The notes beneath the pieces were generated by a model. The model ran no database searches. It worked only from the letters and a program-made list of their open reading frames with translations, and had not been told where the DNA came from. Made by a program: the position numbers and the translations under genes. Below, one piece after another: positions 6,108 to 8,935 of a DNA stretch of 8,935 nucleotides; positions within the stretch are counted from its first letter, which is position 1, and every line of letters begins with the position of its first letter. Location of the stretch: positions 1 through 8,935 of the forward strand of contig JAPHSI010000153.1 in assembly GCA_026193155.1 (NCBI GenBank). Reading direction: 5' to 3'. This DNA is from Sulfurimonadaceae bacterium. Its GTDB lineage: Bacteria > Campylobacterota > Campylobacteria > Campylobacterales > Sulfurimonadaceae.

Positions 6108-8321
6108 CTAATCTTCGTGAACATCTTTGTATTTGTCTCTAATTGCTATAAATTTTTCTTTATTTTCTAAAAATAATTTTATTAAAGTTGGATCAAAGTG
6201 CTTTGCACTCTCTTCTTTAAACAAATCAAATATCTTTTCATCATCCCAAGCTTTTTTATACACCCTATCACTTCCAAGGGCATCAAATACATCTGCAATA
6301 GCAGTAATACGTCCAAATATATGTATTTCATCCCCTTTTAATCCTCTAGGATAACCGCTACCATCCCATTTTTCGTGATGCTCGTGTGCAACAACTGCTG
6401 CTGCTTTTAAGAGCTTTCTATCTGAGCCTTTTAAAACGCTGTACCCTATTTCAGAGTGTGATTTCATAATCTCAAACTCTTCTTCTGTCAATCTAGCAGG
6501 TTTTTTTAAAACTGAGTCTGATATAGCTACTTTTCCTATGTCATGCATTGGACTAGCTATAAAGATTGTTTCATATTCATCTTCACACAAACCATATAGC
6601 TTAGCTAATAATTTAGAATACTCTGCCACTCTTTTAACATGATAACCGGTCTCTTTACTTCTGCTCTCACCAATCTCACCCATCTTATATACAATCTCTT
6701 TTTGAGTATCTTCTATCTCTTTGTGCATATTTGTAAGTTCTGTTATATCATGCATAAGGTGTAAATGCTCTTGAATAACTCCACTTGCATCCTCTATTGG
6801 ATAAACTATAGTATCTATATAATATGGTGAGCCGTCTTTAGCTATGTTTGTAAAAGAGATAGCTACATGTTCATGTATTGTTAATGTTTCTTGCAGTCTT
6901 CTACAATCACCCAATTTAACATGTTTTTCATCTCTCAAATTTTGACAGTTTATACCTACTAGTTCATCTAAAGTATATCCACTGAGTTTACAAAAGTTTT
7001 CATTTGCATAAGTTATAATGTTACTTGTATCTGTTTTTAAAATTGCAGTGAATTTATCTGTAGCACTTTCATACTCTTGAGAGAGTTTTATTGAGTGAGC
7101 CAAATCTACCTGAGAGCCTTTTAGTTTATCTTCAAAATACTCTTTTACTTCTTCTTGTTCAGTAATATCATTTCTTAATCCAATATACTCTTCTATCTCT
7201 CCATTTGCATTAATTATTGGTTTAATAAGAGCATCTACCCAGTAGTATCCACCATCTTTTTTCTTATTTTTAACCTTACCACGCCAAGACTTTTTTAAAT
7301 CTTTTATAGTATGCCACATATCTTTAAATGCTTCTTTCGGTGTATCCGGATGCCTTACTATATTATGATTTTTACCTATAAGTTCATCTTCGCTGTAACC
7401 GGAAATTTCGCAAAAAGATTTATTAACATAAGTAATTATCCCTGAACGGTTAGTTTTTGAAACTATAGAGCTTTCATCTACCGTATCTTTATACTCTTGT
7501 AAAAGTTTGACAGAACATAATACCTCGTCATTTTTTCTCTTATAATCTATCCATAAATCAACTTTTAACACTAACTCTTCTGCAACAATAGGTTTTGTAA
7601 GAAACTCTACAATTCCAACTTTTAATCCATCTCGAATAATTGATGGGGCAAAACTATCTGCAAGTAAAATAACAGATATTTTATTTTTACTTGAAATATA
7701 ACTATGGCTTTGCATAAAATGTACTGCATTTATTTCTTCTGTAGACTGATCAAAAATTATCAAGTCTATTGAATGTGCATCAACCAGTTTTAATATAGCT
7801 TCTTCATTATGTGCACTAACAATATTATAGTACCTGTTCTCTAACAACTCTTGAAGATGATTTTCAAGTTCTTTTGATTCAGAAACAATAAGTATTGTAT
7901 TGAATTTATTTTTTTCAAGCTGCTCTATGTCAATAACTACTTGAGGTATCTTATGAGAAAAATTCAGATCCTTAACAATAAAGTCTATTACACCTTTTTG
8001 GTAGGTCTGTTCTCTAAAGTCAGAATCATCATCACCTGTTAAGACAAATATTTTCTCATGAGAATCTTCAAGTTCTTTTATCAACTCATATCCGTTTCCA
8101 TCAGGTAGATTGATATCGAGTAAAATATAGTTAATCGTTTCAGTTTTTAGAATTTCCCTAGCTTCATTTAAACTAAATGCATTAAAACAGTTAAAACCAC
8201 TTGCAGATATTTCAAGCGTAATTATAGTATTAGTTACTTTTGAATCTTCAACTATCAGTATATTATAGCTTGAAGGTTTAAAAGTCATTTTTGAAAAAGC
8301 ATTACATTGTTTTGATGACAT
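6108..8321 (-). CDS. REC-REC-PAS-PAS-HD-GYP protein, predicted c-di-GMP phosphodiesterase
   Basis: This 737-residue protein has no signal peptide or membrane segment and is cytoplasmic. Domains in order: REC1 (about 20-135) with acid pocket Glu25/Asp26, phospho-acceptor Asp69, Thr95 and Lys117; REC2 (about 140-258) with Asp191 and Lys243 but a weakened acid pocket and Ala221 in place of the Thr/Ser; PAS1 (about 285-388), strongly like the FAD-binding PAS of the Aer receptor; PAS2 (about 425-528); HD-GYP (about 545-728). The HD-GYP output keeps His561, the HD pair His593/Asp594 in MHDIGK, His622, His646 and the HHEKWDGSGYP signature (648-658), so it should hydrolyse c-di-GMP. Phosphorylation of REC1 by an unlinked histidine kinase and a ligand or redox signal at PAS1 would control it. 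The start ATG is preceded by AGGAG at 4 bp. It diverges from an EAL-HDOD gene and stands alone in its transcription unit. Catalysis and sensing are predicted from family knowledge. Confidence 0.92.
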   Translation of the reverse strand: MSSKQCNAFSKMTFKPSSYNILIVEDSKVTNTIITLEISASGFNCFNAFSLNEAREILKTETINYILLDINLPDGNGYELIKELEDSHEKIFVLTGDDDSDFREQTYQKGVIDFIVKDLNFSHKIPQVVIDIEQLEKNKFNTILIVSESKELENHLQELLENRYYNIVSAHNEEAILKLVDAHSIDLIIFDQSTEEINAVHFMQSHSYISSKNKISVILLADSFAPSIIRDGLKVGIVEFLTKPIVAEELVLKVDLWIDYKRKNDEVLCSVKLLQEYKDTVDESSIVSKTNRSGIITYVNKSFCEISGYSEDELIGKNHNIVRHPDTPKEAFKDMWHTIKDLKKSWRGKVKNKKKDGGYYWVDALIKPIINANGEIEEYIGLRNDITEQEEVKEYFEDKLKGSQVDLAHSIKLSQEYESATDKFTAILKTDTSNIITYANENFCKLSGYTLDELVGINCQNLRDEKHVKLGDCRRLQETLTIHEHVAISFTNIAKDGSPYYIDTIVYPIEDASGVIQEHLHLMHDITELTNMHKEIEDTQKEIVYKMGEIGESRSKETGYHVKRVAEYSKLLAKLYGLCEDEYETIFIASPMHDIGKVAISDSVLKKPARLTEEEFEIMKSHSEIGYSVLKGSDRKLLKAAAVVAHEHHEKWDGSGYPRGLKGDEIHIFGRITAIADVFDALGSDRVYKKAWDDEKIFDLFKEESAKHFDPTLIKLFLENKEKFIAIRDKYKDVHED

Positions 8322-8367
8322 AATACTCCTATCCCTTTTTTATTTTTATTACGCGAATATGAAATAT

Positions 8368-8373
8368 ATTATA
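8368..8373 (-). promoter_or_regulatory. Predicted -10 box for the HD-GYP gene
   Basis: The minus strand reads TATAAT here. Transcription would start near 8361, giving a leader of about 40 bases before the ATG at 8321. The -35 position holds TTTAAA, within the palindrome at 8380-8402. Confidence 0.4.
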
Positions 8374-8379
8374 ATTCTT

Positions 8380-8402
8380 TTTAATTTTAGTTTAAAATTA
8401 AA
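8380..8402. repeat. Perfect 10-bp-arm AT palindrome, possible operator
   Basis: TTTAATTTTA and TAAAATTAAA form perfect 10-bp inverted arms around a 3-bp GTT centre. The site covers the -35 position of the HD-GYP promoter and lies just upstream of the predicted promoter of the EAL-HDOD gene, a good place for a dimeric regulator acting on both genes. Because the arms are purely A/T in AT-rich DNA, chance is a real alternative. Confidence 0.4.
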
Positions 8403-8431
8403 CATAAACAGAATCACGTTATTATCACATT

Positions 8432-8437
8432 TATAAT
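8432..8437 (+). promoter_or_regulatory. Predicted -10 box for the EAL-HDOD gene
   Basis: A perfect TATAAT on the + strand would start transcription near 8444, leaving a leader of about 43 bases. No -35 box is visible. Confidence 0.35.
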
Positions 8438-8477
8438 TTAGTAAGGAATATATAGTTAGTATTGTATAGAAGTATAT

Positions 8478-8485
8478 AAAAGGGG
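8478..8485 (+). promoter_or_regulatory. Shine-Dalgarno AAAAGGGG that fits TTG better than ATG
   Basis: The purine run ends 1 bp before the ATG at 8487, too close for normal initiation, but 7 bp before the in-frame TTG at 8493. The start of the EAL-HDOD protein may therefore be TTG, two codons in. Confidence 0.4.
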
Positions 8486-8486
8486 C

Positions 8487-8935
8487 ATGAGATTGGATAA
8501 TAGTGTATATATTGCAAGACAACCAATAGTTACAGATGAAAAAAAAATTTATGGTTATGAGTTATTATTTCGTTCAATTGAGAATGATGGTTTAGAATCT
8601 GCACAATTCGGTGATGGTACGATAGCTTCAACAAGAGTTGCCGTTAATACATTAAATCATATAGGGCTTGACAAGGTTGTAGGTGACGAGCTTGCCTTTA
8701 TAAATATAGACAGTGATTTGATACTTACCGATGCAATCTTAAGCGTCCCAAAAGATAGGTTTGTTTTAGAACTCTTAGAAACCATTAGCATTACAGAAGC
8801 TATGCTTGAGCGTATAAAAGAGTTAAAAAAGCTTGGCTTTAAATTTGCACTTGACGATGTCAGCTGTTCTGAAGAGTTTTTAAATAACTTTAGACCTATT
8901 TTTCCATATTTATATATTTTAAAGTTAGATGCCAG
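8487..8935 (+). CDS. EAL-HDOD (YuxH-type) signalling protein, N-terminal part
   Basis: The reading frame runs off the window end after 149 codons. The N-terminus VYIARQPIVTDEKKIYGYEL followed by LFR is the hallmark of proteins that join an EAL domain to a C-terminal HDOD domain (the YuxH/CdgJ type), which influence motility and c-di-GMP signalling. The HDOD half is outside the window, so it is inferred. Visible EAL positions are kept: Glu25 in ELLFR (the EAL signature position), Asn73 in FINID, Glu95 in VLELLE, Asp123/Asp124 in ALDDV, and Lys146 in LKLD. The loop after the DD pair, normally DFGTGYSS, reads DVSCSEEF instead, so whether the protein hydrolyses c-di-GMP or only binds it is open. 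Start is ATG 8487, or TTG 8493 on ribosome-binding-site spacing. It is transcribed divergently from the HD-GYP phosphodiesterase gene. Confidence 0.85.
   Translation, partial: MRLDNSVYIARQPIVTDEKKIYGYELLFRSIENDGLESAQFGDGTIASTRVAVNTLNHIGLDKVVGDELAFINIDSDLILTDAILSVPKDRFVLELLETISITEAMLERIKELKKLGFKFALDDVSCSEEFLNNFRPIFPYLYILKLDA

Larger units (their letters stand above)
8322..8486. promoter_or_regulatory. Divergent intergenic region between the two c-di-GMP genes
   Basis: This 165-bp stretch is very AT-rich and holds no reading frame of note. It contains a TATAAT on each strand and a 23-bp palindrome between them (listed separately). An AGGAG just before the leftward ATG and an AAAAGGGG just before the rightward gene are the ribosome-binding signals. 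No -35 box or sigma-54 motif is convincing. Confidence 0.55.

Noticed and set aside
6103..6114. AGATT-CT-AATCT mini-palindrome between two convergent stop codons, considered as a terminator
   Set aside because: A 5-bp AT-rich stem with a 2-base loop and no U-run is too weak; it largely arises from two facing TAG stops.
6127..6354. Open frame of 75 codons on the + strand
   Set aside because: It is antisense to the HD-GYP catalytic region, whose sequence is strongly constrained by the real protein.
1..8935. Search for tRNA or rRNA genes, CRISPR repeats, insertion sequences, prophage or defence genes
   Set aside because: None seen: coding density is high, every long frame belongs to a familiar chromosomal family, and no direct-repeat array or transposase motif is present.

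Overview
This AT-rich window most resembles a free-living Campylobacterota (Epsilonproteobacteria) chromosome, of the Sulfurimonas/Arcobacter kind. Three things point there. The set of a PGBA_N-domain protein, GlcD, a YihY/BrkB membrane protein and a divergent Csd3-type M23 peptidase is one I recall from Campylobacter jejuni (around Cj1212c-Cj1215) and, in part, from Helicobacter pylori (around HP0506-HP0509). Base composition is low-GC, with TATAAT-type -10 boxes and no clear -35 boxes. Cyclic-di-GMP enzymes and a PAS-rich sensor are also present, which fits environmental members better than the host-adapted pathogens. The genus assignment is inference.

Layout. Positions 2-124 (+) are the tail of a di-haem cytochrome c peroxidase. 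Positions 128-4258 (-) form a tight five-gene unit, transcribed leftwards: PGBA_N-domain exported protein, GlcD-type FAD oxidoreductase, YihY/BrkB membrane protein, UDG-superfamily DNA glycosylase and YbaK Cys-tRNA(Pro) deacylase. Gaps between these genes run from a 4-bp overlap to 15 bp. A 90-bp divergent promoter region (4259-4348) separates this unit from a rightward pair: a Csd3/HdpA-like cell-shape peptidoglycan peptidase (TTG start) and a NUDT14-like Nudix hydrolase that overlaps it by 8 bp. Positions 6108-8321 (-) encode a 737-residue REC-REC-PAS-PAS-HD-GYP protein, a predicted c-di-GMP phosphodiesterase. A 165-bp AT-rich intergenic region (8322-8486) with a 10-bp-arm perfect palindrome separates it from a divergent EAL-HDOD protein cut off by the window end.

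How the genes fit together. The left two thirds look like housekeeping: envelope and peptidoglycan shaping, 2-hydroxyacid oxidation, base-excision repair, translation quality control and nucleotide-sugar clean-up. The right third is a divergent c-di-GMP signalling pair. Its HD-GYP member carries an Aer-like PAS domain with the residues that bind FAD in Aer, so a redox- or oxygen-responsive c-di-GMP output is the most interesting prediction here. I see no mobile element, CRISPR array, tRNA, rRNA or obviously new defence system. The window is mostly well-known families, with a few unusual details listed as findings.
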